The translations under genes were made by a program, and so were the position numbers. The notes under the pieces are model-generated. The model ran no database searches and was not told where the DNA came from. It saw only the letters and a list, made by a program, of their open reading frames with translations. Positions 1 to 7,248 of a stretch of DNA of 8,664 nucleotides are shown piece by piece. Numbering within the stretch: the first letter of the stretch is position 1; the number at the start of each line of letters is the position of its first letter. This DNA is from an uncultured bacterium. Lineage in GTDB: Bacteria; Bacteroidota; Bacteroidia; Bacteroidales; Muribaculaceae. Where the stretch lies: the NCBI GenBank assembly GCA_946184715.1, contig CAMHGU010000090.1, forward strand, positions 1-8,664, read 5' to 3'.

Positions 1-865
1 CGAAGAGCACCGTCGGGCGGATGGTTACGTCAACGCCTTGCATATAGGTGCTGAAAGTGGCACTGTTGGTGAGGTCGAGAGTGCTGATGCCGCTGTCGGC
101 ATAGCGGCTGAGGGTCTCGGTGGTGATCATATTCTCGCCGTTGCTTCCCATAAACACTTGGTTGGCCACCACGTAGGAGCCAATCTTCAGCGTGGCCTCG
201 GCGGTCGAGGCTAAGGCACCGGTGGCAGGGCGAAGCGTGGCGCTGTTGCCGCCGCAGTAGACGGCACCGCCTATGTAGGTCAGGTGCTCGGCATCGGTGC
301 CCTGGATATGCACTGTGGCTTTGGGCACGTTGGGACGGAACTCGTTGAGCGCTTCGGCCGAGTTGGCGCCGGGGTTGTAGTAGAAGTCGGCCAGGGCCGG
401 CACCTCTTTGTTGGCTTCGATATCGGTATATACATAGGAGCCGTTGCCGCCGCCGTACACGTCGTGAACCACGCTGCCGCGGATATCCACATTAGTCTCT
501 TGCTTCACTTGACCGGTGATGTCGTTGCCGCCGTACACGTAATTGACAATACCGCCTTCAATGGTCACGTTCGTGGCCTGAACGTCGGCCATACGCGCAC
601 CGCCATATACTGCGCCCACCACTTCGCCGCTCTTTACCACGACGTTGGTCTCAAACTCAAGATTACCCCTGTTGCCGCCGCCGTACACATTGCCCCCTAT
701 TCGGAGCAGCGGCTGGCCCGAGCGCGGCCCTTCGCGCGGCGGTTCCGGTGCGTCGGGCTCTTGGGCTGATAGAGATAACGACATAGCGCACATCACGCAA
801 GCCAGCAGCATCAGCAGCCGGCAGGATGTGAATTTCGCTTCAGTGATATATCTTGAGTGGTTCAT
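1..865 (-). CDS. Secreted VYGGG-repeat (probable beta-helix) surface protein, N-terminal part only
   Basis: I translated this frame directly. It is open from an ATG at 865 to the window edge, giving 288 residues, and has no stop, so the protein continues beyond position 1. Residues 1-34 form a signal peptide (hydrophobic stretch about 17-33, likely cut after S-A-Q at 33-35). A short proline- and charge-rich linker follows. From residue 56 the chain is built of glycine-rich beta units with V-Y-G-G at 60, 86 and 110, V-Y-G-G-G at 136, and a variant V-Y-C-G-G at 202. The first four lie 24 to 26 residues apart. Such units suggest a beta-helix or stacked-strand adhesin. It starts 30 bp after the previous stop, so it is probably the last or a late gene of the fimbrial operon, perhaps encoding a surface or tip adhesin. 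That role is inferred from position and repeats only. No lipobox is visible, unlike the three genes upstream. In-frame ATGs further in would cut into the signal peptide. Confidence 0.85.
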   Translation of the reverse strand, partial: MNHSRYITEAKFTSCRLLMLLACVMCAMSLSLSAQEPDAPEPPREGPRSGQPLLRIGGNVYGGGNRGNLEFETNVVVKSGEVVGAVYGGARMADVQATNVTIEGGIVNYVYGGNDITGQVKQETNVDIRGSVVHDVYGGGNGSYVYTDIEANKEVPALADFYYNPGANSAEALNEFRPNVPKATVHIQGTDAEHLTYIGGAVYCGGNSATLRPATGALASTAEATLKIGSYVVANQVFMGSNGENMITTETLSRYADSGISTLDLTNSATFSTYMQGVDVTIRPTVLF

Positions 866-895
866 TGCGGTTCTATTCTTTAAGTGCCGAGGGCG

Positions 896-1975
896 TCATT
901 CGATTGTTAGGCTCGGATTGTCGAGGTCGGCATCGGAAAGTACATACAGATATGTGGGGTTCACAGTCAAGCGAAGCACGGTGCGCTCACCGTGCCCCAC
1001 TATGGTCAAGGGCGGCAGCTTGTTCTCGGTGACGCAGTTGGCGCGAGTCAAGTTGCCCGATTTGTCGTAAACGTCGTAGATGCAGTGCATCGTCACGTCG
1101 CCGTTGATGAGGTTGGCAAATACGCAGTGCTGCAGGTCGGCGAAGACGGTGGTCAGCACTTGCCCGTCGGGCTCGTCGAAGAGGGTCACCTCTTTTTCGC
1201 CTGCCACACTCTCCCAAACCACCGACTGGATGGGGTCGTCGCCCGAGTTGTTGGCGCGGATGGTTATGGTGGCTGTGGTGGAAGAGGCCGAGGTGGTGCT
1301 GAGCCACATCTTCTTCAGGACGATGGTGCGCATCATATTGTAGGTGGCATCCACACGGAACTGGAAGCCAAGCGATGCGTAGATGTGATGGAGCAGCAAG
1401 TAGATGAAGTTACCTTCTTGCGCGCTACGGCCGCGGTAGGCGAATTGACCCATACGAATGCCATCGGCCTCGGTGATGCTGAGGCCGGCGGTCTCGCCTT
1501 GCTTCACGCCCACTACGACACACACATCGGTGATTGACAGCGGACTCAGCCCCATAAGGGTCATTACGGCGCCATTGGCTGCCGAGCCGTTGAGCGGGGC
1601 TATGCTCGCACCGGCAACCGCCTCTTTGGGGAGGAAGCCGTGCACGAAAAACATCTGCCCGTTTTCGATACCCACATCGGAGCGCCACTTGCCGGTCTGA
1701 TTGGAGAAGGTGCCGCGCTTGCCCTCTTCGGTATCGGATGTCAGGAATATATCGATATTGGTCACCTCCTCGGGGTCGTAGACGGAGAACCCGGAAGGCA
1801 AGGCTCGTGTGTCGCCATAGAGATGGTCGCTGTAGGAGCCGGTGAGGGGCAACATATAGATGGGCGATGCCGTGTTGGGCTTGACGTCGTCGTTGCCGTT
1901 GCAGGAGCTGAAGAGGATAGCGCTCAGCGCTGCTGCGGCTGCCAGGAGGATGATATGTTGCTTATGAGTGGTCAT
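896..1975 (-). CDS. Fimbrillin-like lipoprotein, probable accessory pilus subunit (359 aa)
   Basis: This is a complete gene for an exported lipoprotein. It has a short basic/polar start, a hydrophobic stretch at 8-22 and a lipobox ending at C25 (F-S-S-C). The T-R-A motif at 56-58 lies 32 residues after the cysteine, in the place where fimbrillin pro-peptides are cut. The central part (about 190-225, with H-H-I-Y-A-S-L-G-F-Q-F) resembles the strand of Bacteroidota fimbrillin-like proteins in which a histidine/alanine-rich segment leads into the second half. The C-terminus (337-359) has the asparagine/proline/tyrosine-rich pattern around N-P-T-Y-L-Y that I associate with accessory fimbrillin-like proteins. 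It is more divergent than its two upstream neighbours, lacking their Y-T-Y-V-F-K-I-S segment. It starts 19 bp after the previous stop, so it is very likely co-transcribed. The best reading is a minor or tip-proximal pilin; assignment to a specific Pfam family is uncertain. Confidence 0.85.
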   Translation of the reverse strand: MTTHKQHIILLAAAAALSAILFSSCNGNDDVKPNTASPIYMLPLTGSYSDHLYGDTRALPSGFSVYDPEEVTNIDIFLTSDTEEGKRGTFSNQTGKWRSDVGIENGQMFFVHGFLPKEAVAGASIAPLNGSAANGAVMTLMGLSPLSITDVCVVVGVKQGETAGLSITEADGIRMGQFAYRGRSAQEGNFIYLLLHHIYASLGFQFRVDATYNMMRTIVLKKMWLSTTSASSTTATITIRANNSGDDPIQSVVWESVAGEKEVTLFDEPDGQVLTTVFADLQHCVFANLINGDVTMHCIYDVYDKSGNLTRANCVTENKLPPLTIVGHGERTVLRLTVNPTYLYVLSDADLDNPSLTIE

Positions 1976-1994
1976 TGTCGATATGTAAGTTTCG

Positions 1995-3104
1995 TTACCA
2001 GTTGTAGAAGTTGTGATTGAGGGGCGACGAGGTAGTCCAGTCGTGGACGGCCATCTCGAGCAGGTCGATGATTACGTCGCCGCTTTCGGAGATTTTAAAC
2101 ACGTAGGTGTATTCGTAGCCGGGCTTCCACTGCATCATCGATGCGGGGACATCGGCGGTGCGCACCTCGCCGAGCACGCTTACGGTCAAGCGATACACCC
2201 CTTGGGAGGCCGCCGGAAGCACGGTGTACCAATGAGGATTGGCATCTGTGTAATCTACGGTCAAGGCATCGGCCACATCGGGGAACTCGGCACCGGCGGC
2301 CACCGTGGTGGTGAAGTCGGGGGTCGTAAGCGTGCCGTTGATGGGATAGCCCATAGTCACGGTGCCTTTGAATGCTATCTTGGAGCCGTCGAGCGGCGCA
2401 AAGGTGATGTCGGTGAGTGCTTCGCGCCCGTAGTGGGTGACGCTCGACGAGAATGTGAACATCATTCTCACTCGAGCCAGGGGCTTGTAGAATTTCAGCT
2501 GCACGGTGTGCCCGAAGAGCTTGTCGGGGTAAAGCGAAGCGTTGCCGGTGCTGTACCATAGCTCCGACACATAGGGCGTGGCATCGGGGTCGTTGCCGTC
2601 GGCCTCGATTGCCATAGATGCGGTGGCGGGCGTGCCGCCTACAGTCACGGCAGCTCCGGTGGCATCGGCCGGGGCGTAGGCAAGGAAGCGATACGCCTTG
2701 GCGCTGTAGTCCCAGAACTTGACGGTCTGCTCCCGCTGAGCTTCGGTAAGGCCTATGTACTCCCAGCCGGTAGTGCCGTGGCCGCTGCTGAACGTTACTT
2801 TGTAGCCGTCCATCACGGTCTGATAGCCGGTGTAGGCTTGCGCGCCGGCATCGTAGCTATCGTTCTTGAATGCCCACACGCGGAACGACGCGGGACCGCC
2901 GTTGTCGTTGAGCGCGGCGCGGGTGACCGAACGCACATCGGAGATGTCGCCATCAAACTCTATAGGCAACTCCTCTTCCGCAGGCTCAGGCGTGGGAAGA
3001 GGGTTAACGGGCTCCTCGCTGCTGCAGCAGGCGAGCAGAGCTGATATGGCGACTGTCGTCAGTATTTTCCTTATGTCGTTCTTTGTCACTCGCAACGGAG
3101 TCAT
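1995..3104 (-). CDS. Fimbrillin family lipoprotein (369 aa), second pilin
   Basis: This looks like a fimbrillin (Mfa-like) lipoprotein. The signal peptide ends in a clear lipobox, L-L-A-C, with C26 as the lipid site. An acidic proline-rich linker (30-56) leads to V-T-R-A at 60-63, the likely arginine cleavage site. The body shares landmarks with the larger fimbrillin just upstream: V-K-F-W-D-Y-S at 128-134 followed by Y-R-F-L-A-Y, a V-Q-L-K-F..L-A-R-V-R-M strand at 201-214, and Y-T-Y-V-F-K-I-S at 332-339. It ends about 30 residues after that last segment and lacks the C-terminal domain of the 611-residue paralogue. The pair therefore looks like a duplication with divergence. In type V pili such paralogues build the shaft or cap it; which applies here cannot be told. 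The start is the only ATG in a suitable place. The gene follows a 129-bp spacer with a strong hairpin, so its level may differ from that of the upstream fimbrillin. Confidence 0.9.
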   Translation of the reverse strand: MTPLRVTKNDIRKILTTVAISALLACCSSEEPVNPLPTPEPAEEELPIEFDGDISDVRSVTRAALNDNGGPASFRVWAFKNDSYDAGAQAYTGYQTVMDGYKVTFSSGHGTTGWEYIGLTEAQREQTVKFWDYSAKAYRFLAYAPADATGAAVTVGGTPATASMAIEADGNDPDATPYVSELWYSTGNASLYPDKLFGHTVQLKFYKPLARVRMMFTFSSSVTHYGREALTDITFAPLDGSKIAFKGTVTMGYPINGTLTTPDFTTTVAAGAEFPDVADALTVDYTDANPHWYTVLPAASQGVYRLTVSVLGEVRTADVPASMMQWKPGYEYTYVFKISESGDVIIDLLEMAVHDWTTSSPLNHNFYNW

Positions 3105-3168
3105 TCTTTGGTGAGGTCTGCGGCTTTTCCCTTGCCCGGTACCTCTGAAGTGGATTTTGTTGTTAGGA

Positions 3169-3197
3169 ATCTGATGGGGAGTCGAACCCCATCAGAT
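3169..3197 (-). promoter_or_regulatory. Perfect 11-bp hairpin between the two fimbrillin genes
   Basis: Arms 3169-3179 and 3187-3197 are exact reverse complements (11 bp with a run of four G:C pairs) around a 7-base loop, and a G-T pair can extend the stem. It lies 37 bp past the stop of the 611-residue fimbrillin and 64 bp before the next start. In the sense of the operon (minus strand) no T run follows the stem, so it is not a textbook intrinsic terminator there. In the plus sense a T5 run follows within three bases, so it could stop antisense transcription. A plausible role is an mRNA 3' stabiliser or partial attenuator that favours the major fimbrillin; this is inference. Confidence 0.6.
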
Positions 3198-3233
3198 CGG
3201 TTTTTAGTTATTGGACTCTACGAGTCGCCTGGC

Positions 3234-5069
3234 TTACTGGATCTTGATGACCTTCACAGCGTAAACGTTGTTCTGGTCGGTGTACTTAGTGTAGTAAACC
3301 GTGTCGGGGTCGAAGGCGCCGGGAGTGCCGGTTCCGTCAGGATTGAGGGCGTACAGGCCTGCTGTGCCCCAATCGGCGGGAGCCGAGGCGTACTGCACTG
3401 CTGTCCAGTGGGCGGTAGCGGCCTTGGTGTCGTCAACCAGATATACATAAGCATAAGTGGTGCTTGCCGTGGGGGTGAACGAAGCGGCCGAGCCGGCATC
3501 AACGGTGATGGTGTTGCCATCGGCGCGCGGAATGCTGGTGATGGCGTTGTTGATAGTAGCCTCAGTGAGGGAGAGACCGTTGCGGCCGGTCACTGTAGTG
3601 CCGCTTACGGTTCCGATGTTGAGGGCTGCCATTACGTCGGCCTCATTGCCTTCAGAGCCAAGAGTATAGAGCTTGCTCTTGCCGGTGGTGTTGAGGTCGG
3701 CTTTGACTGTACCTTCGTCGATAACGCGCACGTAGATGTCGCCCTTAGCTGCGGTGTACTCGTTCTCGGTCTTAGGATCGTGGTTCACCTGATAAGTGGT
3801 AATCGACGGGGTGGCAACGGTGGTGATAGTAGCTTGGGTGTTCTCCACTGTGCTTGTCACGACAGCGTCGAAGGTGATGGGGAAGAGACCCACAGGATCG
3901 CCGGTATCGATGCTGGTCCAGCCGTTGGTGTTGTCCGAAATCTTGAACACGTAGGTGTAGGCATAGTTAGGCAGCCACTGGGTGTAGATCTGCGGAACGA
4001 ACGCGCGAGCACCGTGCACGGTGATAGTCTCGTGGGAGCCGTCGAGCGATTCGAGGGTGTAGTCCACGCGGAGCTCAAGCGGCGAGCCGTCCTTGTTAGG
4101 CAGCACGGTAGTGTAGTCGCTGCCGGCATAGGTGGCGTGGGTGAGGTCGGTGCCGAGGTAACCGGCAGAGTACTGCAGCCCACCGAATGTGCGGGTGTTG
4201 CTCTGGGTAGTACCGGTAGCGCCAATAGCCACGTGAGCCTGGTCGGCTTGGTCAGTGCCATCGCCGAGGGCGGGGAAGTAAACGGTGTATTCACCGCCGG
4301 TGTAGAAGGCTTGGCTGCTGAAGAGGGTGGCGTTGGTCTCGTTAGTACCGTCGGCGATAGAGGTGGTGTTGTCGCTATAGAACTTCACGTCCTTAACGGC
4401 ATAGCCGGGAACGGTTTCGTAGATAGCCATACGCACCTTGGCAGCGAGCGAGCGGAACTCGAGCTGTACCACTTGGTTGTACTTGTTCTTCGGCACGCGT
4501 ACCATGTCGGAGATAAAGCACTTGGCGAGGTCGGCCTCCGTACCCGAGAGCTTATAGGCGAGTGTAGTCCAGTTGTCGCCATCGATGGCGGTGACTTTCA
4601 CTTGGCCTGCTGCGGGAGTGCCGGTGGTGGCGGTAGCTGTGCCGGTGGAGTAAGCTGCGAAGCGATACATACCGGTGCTGTAGTCCCAATACTTGATAGT
4701 CTGGGTAGCGGTAGCGTCGTAGAGAGGTGAGCTCTCGGGGAACGGCTTACCTACGTACTCCCAGTCGTTGGTGTTGCTTTCGGTGGTGCCGGCTGTGTTG
4801 AGCTGCCATTCCACGCCATAGTTGTCGAATACGGTCATCATGCCGGTACCGTCGGTAGCGCCCTTTTCACCGAAGACGATGAATTTGTTGCCAAGGAGGG
4901 TGGCGGCATCAGCGCCATAAGAGGCGCGGGTGACAGCGCGGAAGCCGGGGCCGAAACCGATGGCTTCGCCTGTAAGGCCATTAGGCCCGTTCTCGGGTCC
5001 CAAGTCGTCGCTGCAGGAGGTCAGTGCCAGGCCTGCGAGAACAACAAGTGCAAATTTGATCTTTTTCAT
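3234..5069 (-). CDS. Fimbrillin family lipoprotein with C-terminal extension (611 aa), probable major pilin
   Basis: This is a fimbrillin (Mfa-like) type V pilus subunit. The signal peptide has K2, K3 and K5, a hydrophobic core at 6-17, and lipobox L-T-S-C with C19 as the lipid site. V-T-R-A at 46-49 marks the likely arginine cut that would free the N-terminal strand for subunit joining. The fimbrillin body runs to about 380, with I-K-Y-W-D-Y-S at 125-131, Y-R-F-A-A-Y at 135-140, V-Q-L-E-F..L-A-A-K-V-R-M at 201-214 and Y-T-Y-V-F-K-I-S at 371-378. About 220 more residues follow (from about 395, starting G-L-F-P-I-T-F-D-A-V-V), ending in a strand-like A-V-K-V-I-K-I-Q. This extra domain is absent from the 369-residue paralogue. 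Residue use is rich in T, A, G and D and poor in cysteine, as expected of a secreted fibre protein. An AT-rich leader before it and a hairpin after it suggest separately tuned expression. That it is the major subunit is inferred. Confidence 0.9.
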   Translation of the reverse strand: MKKIKFALVVLAGLALTSCSDDLGPENGPNGLTGEAIGFGPGFRAVTRASYGADAATLLGNKFIVFGEKGATDGTGMMTVFDNYGVEWQLNTAGTTESNTNDWEYVGKPFPESSPLYDATATQTIKYWDYSTGMYRFAAYSTGTATATTGTPAAGQVKVTAIDGDNWTTLAYKLSGTEADLAKCFISDMVRVPKNKYNQVVQLEFRSLAAKVRMAIYETVPGYAVKDVKFYSDNTTSIADGTNETNATLFSSQAFYTGGEYTVYFPALGDGTDQADQAHVAIGATGTTQSNTRTFGGLQYSAGYLGTDLTHATYAGSDYTTVLPNKDGSPLELRVDYTLESLDGSHETITVHGARAFVPQIYTQWLPNYAYTYVFKISDNTNGWTSIDTGDPVGLFPITFDAVVTSTVENTQATITTVATPSITTYQVNHDPKTENEYTAAKGDIYVRVIDEGTVKADLNTTGKSKLYTLGSEGNEADVMAALNIGTVSGTTVTGRNGLSLTEATINNAITSIPRADGNTITVDAGSAASFTPTASTTYAYVYLVDDTKAATAHWTAVQYASAPADWGTAGLYALNPDGTGTPGAFDPDTVYYTKYTDQNNVYAVKVIKIQ

Positions 5070-5146
5070 CTCGTTGATAATTAATTGGTTAATAAATTGA
5101 TTTGTTAGTATCTAAATTGTTGTTATATAGATTATTAGCATTATTG
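5070..5146 (-). promoter_or_regulatory. 77-bp AT-rich leader before the large fimbrillin
   Basis: This spacer is much longer and far more AT-rich than the 19 to 30 bp gaps elsewhere in the operon. On the minus strand it carries three C-A-A-T-T elements but no perfect TAnnTTTG box and no clear Shine-Dalgarno site. A-rich or unstructured leaders commonly support efficient initiation in Bacteroidota, so it could act as a translation enhancer or hold a weak internal promoter. Neither can be shown from sequence alone. Confidence 0.35.
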
Positions 5147-6331
5147 TCAGAGTGGTATTTCCCAGGTGCCGCCGTCCTCGGGGTCTTTGATTACGGCATC
5201 AAATCCCGAGCCTCCGCTTCGGGATGGTATCGGCACGGTATCTACATCCAGCTCCACGGTGATGACACCTCCCTTGAAGCGCTTGAGCACCTGCGGGGTG
5301 ATGTCGAATACGATGGTGGAGTCCATACCGTTGTTAAATTGCATCGTTACGTCCATATAGTGACGATTGGGGTCCTTCACGTCGCTGCGGTGGGTGATAC
5401 GGCCGCAATTGTTCTTGCATAGGCCGAATGTCATCAAGCGACCGCCTATGATGTCAACCTGCTCGCCGTTCATATTGCAATTGGGCTTCAGGCGGGTATT
5501 GTAGTGGATGGTGATGGCGTCCTCGCCGGCAACGCCGGTGTTGACGTTGGTGGTGCGGGCCATTCCCGAGAAGTTGCCCTGGCCATCGACCGAGGCTACC
5601 CTACCCTTATTGTTGTGGAGTATCACTTGGGTAAGGTACACATAGGTGATGGGATAGAGCGTCATATCAATCTGCTTGACCCACACTTTGCGCTCGGGGT
5701 CGTAGGTGAAGCCTTCTAGCTTCGGGTTGATGTCAATGCCTTGCTCATAAGCCGAATAGAGCGGTTCCGGCTCCCAGAAGGAGCGCACGAATTTCGGGGC
5801 GTTGTAGCGCGACGGGAAAGCAGTGGGGTTGGTGAAGGCGGTCACGTAGTCGCTGCTTGTGGTCTCGTCGAATACAAGGCTGTGCACACCGTCGATGGTG
5901 GAGATGTCGTTCCACACCAGCAGGTCCCAGAAGCCCCACATATACTGCGACACGAAGTGGGTCGACTCGAGGTAGTGGGCAAATACGGTCTCGTGGTGCC
6001 CGAAGGCCGTCTGCCCGGTGTAGTAGCGGCGAAGCTGGAACTCCGAGGGCTCCAGATAGCCCATCTCACCGAAGATGCGGCGGTCTTCGTCGTCCCAGCC
6101 GTAGTACCACTCTTTGCGGTAGTCGTAGCCGTCTTCGTAGTTCCACATCACTTCGAGGCTGAGGTCGGTGGCCACAAATTCAAGCTCGAGGTCTTGCATA
6201 GCGTATAGGTGAAGCTCCGGCTCGCGCACACACGACACGCCCAGCGCCACGGCTATGGCCATAATCGCCACAGCTGCCTGCGCTGCTCGATTGCGGAGTG
6301 TCCGCATGATATTTAGCTTCATCTTCTTCAT
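5147..6331 (-). CDS. DUF5119 family lipoprotein of fimbrial operon (394 aa)
   Basis: I recognise this as a DUF5119 protein, a Bacteroidota lipoprotein family usually found in fimbrillin loci. The basic start (K2, K3, K5, R10, R13, R15) is followed by a hydrophobic core at 17-32 and lipobox G-V-S-C with C34 as the lipid site. Family landmarks as I remember them include W-N-Y-E at 63-66, the aromatic run E-W-Y-Y-G-W-D at 74-80, R-R-Y-Y-T-G at 101-106, W-G-F-W-D-L-L-V-W-N-D at 132-142, G-G-R-L-M-T-F-G at 296-303, M-Q-F-N-N-G-M-D-S-T at 330-339, and a C-terminal S-R-S-G-G-S-G-F-D-A. It starts 20 bp after the DUF3575 gene. No T-R-A cleavage site is evident near the N-terminus, unlike the pilins, which fits a protein that stays anchored in the outer membrane. 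A role as pilus anchor or assembly factor, comparable to FimB/Mfa2, is inference. The ATG at 6331 is preferred; a second in-frame ATG three codons on would change little. Confidence 0.9.
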   Translation of the reverse strand: MKKMKLNIMRTLRNRAAQAAVAIMAIAVALGVSCVREPELHLYAMQDLELEFVATDLSLEVMWNYEDGYDYRKEWYYGWDDEDRRIFGEMGYLEPSEFQLRRYYTGQTAFGHHETVFAHYLESTHFVSQYMWGFWDLLVWNDISTIDGVHSLVFDETTSSDYVTAFTNPTAFPSRYNAPKFVRSFWEPEPLYSAYEQGIDINPKLEGFTYDPERKVWVKQIDMTLYPITYVYLTQVILHNNKGRVASVDGQGNFSGMARTTNVNTGVAGEDAITIHYNTRLKPNCNMNGEQVDIIGGRLMTFGLCKNNCGRITHRSDVKDPNRHYMDVTMQFNNGMDSTIVFDITPQVLKRFKGGVITVELDVDTVPIPSRSGGSGFDAVIKDPEDGGTWEIPL

Positions 6332-6351
6332 CGGTTACACCTTAATATATA

Positions 6352-7248
6352 TTAATACCATTCCCATCGGCGAGTGCTCACTCCCTTCTTGTTGTTACGG
6401 CGGAAGAGAAGGTCGTAGCTCAGGGTGATGGCTACACGCGTGGGACCTACCCACGTGTGATGGTACTGGCGTTTCTTAAACAAATCGGGCGACTGTGTCC
6501 AGCGGTAGTAGTACAGCTGGTCGTGGTAGTCGGGGTTGACCAGATTCTCAAACTGGTAAGGGTCGTACTTGCAGGTGTAGAAACCTACCTGCAGTGCAAA
6601 CTCCAGCTTCCAGCGGCTCTTCTTGCCGAGGGGGAGCACATATCCGGCGCCGATGCCGGCACCTATGCCCTCGCCCACCCAGCCGCGGTCGGCATCGAAG
6701 CACAAGCCGAACAGGGCCATGTGGGCATAGCCTTGCACGTAGAAACCGCGGTAGGCCTGTCCCTCGCCGGGCGGATTACTGCGGATGTCGCCCGAGCGGA
6801 AGTAATAGCGCGCCTCGAGCTGATAGTTGCGTATCTGGAAGAACTTATGCGCCCAGTAGTCCTGCCACCACGGGCAATCGAAGGTGGCCGCATAAGTGAA
6901 GTGGCCGTGGAGCGGATAATACTCTACGGTGACGTTGGGTATGGGGCACCAGCGGTTGTAGCCGCCGGGCATATACACTCCGTAGAAGAGCAGGTTGGTC
7001 TTGACCGAGAGCAGCTCGCGGCGCGGCGCCCGCAGTCGTGGCAACTCGTAGTCGATAGCCTCGGGCGCGGTGGCCATCGCTATCACCTTCGACTCGGCGG
7101 GCAGCGGCGAATACTTCACCGGGGCCGGCTTGCGGCGGCAGAAGATCACGAGCTGGGCTGTGCGCAGCTGCGGATAGTACTCTTTGAGCAGCCGGCGCCA
7201 GAGGTCGCCGCCATCGAGCGAGCGAAGCTCTTTTTTTGAGGCTCTCAT
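6352..7248 (-). CDS. DUF3575 outer-membrane protein, C-terminal part of a frameshifted gene
   Basis: This frame holds the second half of the first operon gene. Its early residues (K-E-L-R-S-L-D-G-G-D-L-W, then L-R-T-A-Q-L-V-I at 29-36) continue the OmpA-like domain encoded in the other frame. From about residue 80 (L-S-V-K-T-N-L-L-F-Y-G) the DUF3575 domain follows, with alternating hydrophobic/aromatic strands typical of an outer-membrane beta-barrel: Y-N-R-W-C-P-I-P-N-V-T-V-E-Y-Y-P at 98-113, G-A-G-I-G-A-G-Y-V-L-P-L-G-K-K-S-R-W at 191-208, and G-P-T-R-V-A-I-T-L-S-Y at 268-278. The protein ends W-E-W-Y. The apparent ATG at 7248 sits just before the A7 run and gives no signal peptide, so it is unlikely to be a genuine start for an exported barrel. 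The natural product is most likely a fusion with the frame upstream. Such OmpA/DUF3575 proteins head many Bacteroidota fimbrial operons; a role in pilus display or anchoring is inferred. Confidence 0.8.
   Translation of the reverse strand: MRASKKELRSLDGGDLWRRLLKEYYPQLRTAQLVIFCRRKPAPVKYSPLPAESKVIAMATAPEAIDYELPRLRAPRRELLSVKTNLLFYGVYMPGGYNRWCPIPNVTVEYYPLHGHFTYAATFDCPWWQDYWAHKFFQIRNYQLEARYYFRSGDIRSNPPGEGQAYRGFYVQGYAHMALFGLCFDADRGWVGEGIGAGIGAGYVLPLGKKSRWKLEFALQVGFYTCKYDPYQFENLVNPDYHDQLYYYRWTQSPDLFKKRQYHHTWVGPTRVAITLSYDLLFRRNNKKGVSTRRWEWY

Noticed and set aside
284..769. Plus-strand frame of 161 codons near the left edge
   Set aside because: The histidine/valine/alanine-rich product is the reverse shadow of the VYGGG-repeat gene, whose own frame is open with a signal peptide and regular repeats.
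3167..3198. tRNA-like T-arm: the minus strand has GGGG-TTCGACT-CCCC
   Set aside because: The loop looks like a tRNA T-loop, but the stem continues unbroken to 11 bp and no acceptor, anticodon or D-arm can be placed upstream, so it is a simple hairpin.
3169..3205. Intrinsic terminator ending the operon after the large fimbrillin
   Set aside because: In the operon direction the stem is not followed by a T run; the T5 lies on the other side and suits only plus-strand transcription, where no gene is seen.
3108..4730. A 540-codon open frame on the plus strand opposite the large fimbrillin
   Set aside because: It lies almost wholly antisense to a well supported fimbrillin, its product is low-complexity and rich in G, V, H and E with no recognisable domain, and such frames arise from the codon bias of the true gene.
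6457..7239. A 260-codon plus-strand frame opposite the DUF3575 gene
   Set aside because: Its product shows no family features, and the minus strand carries a clear DUF3575 barrel across the same bases.
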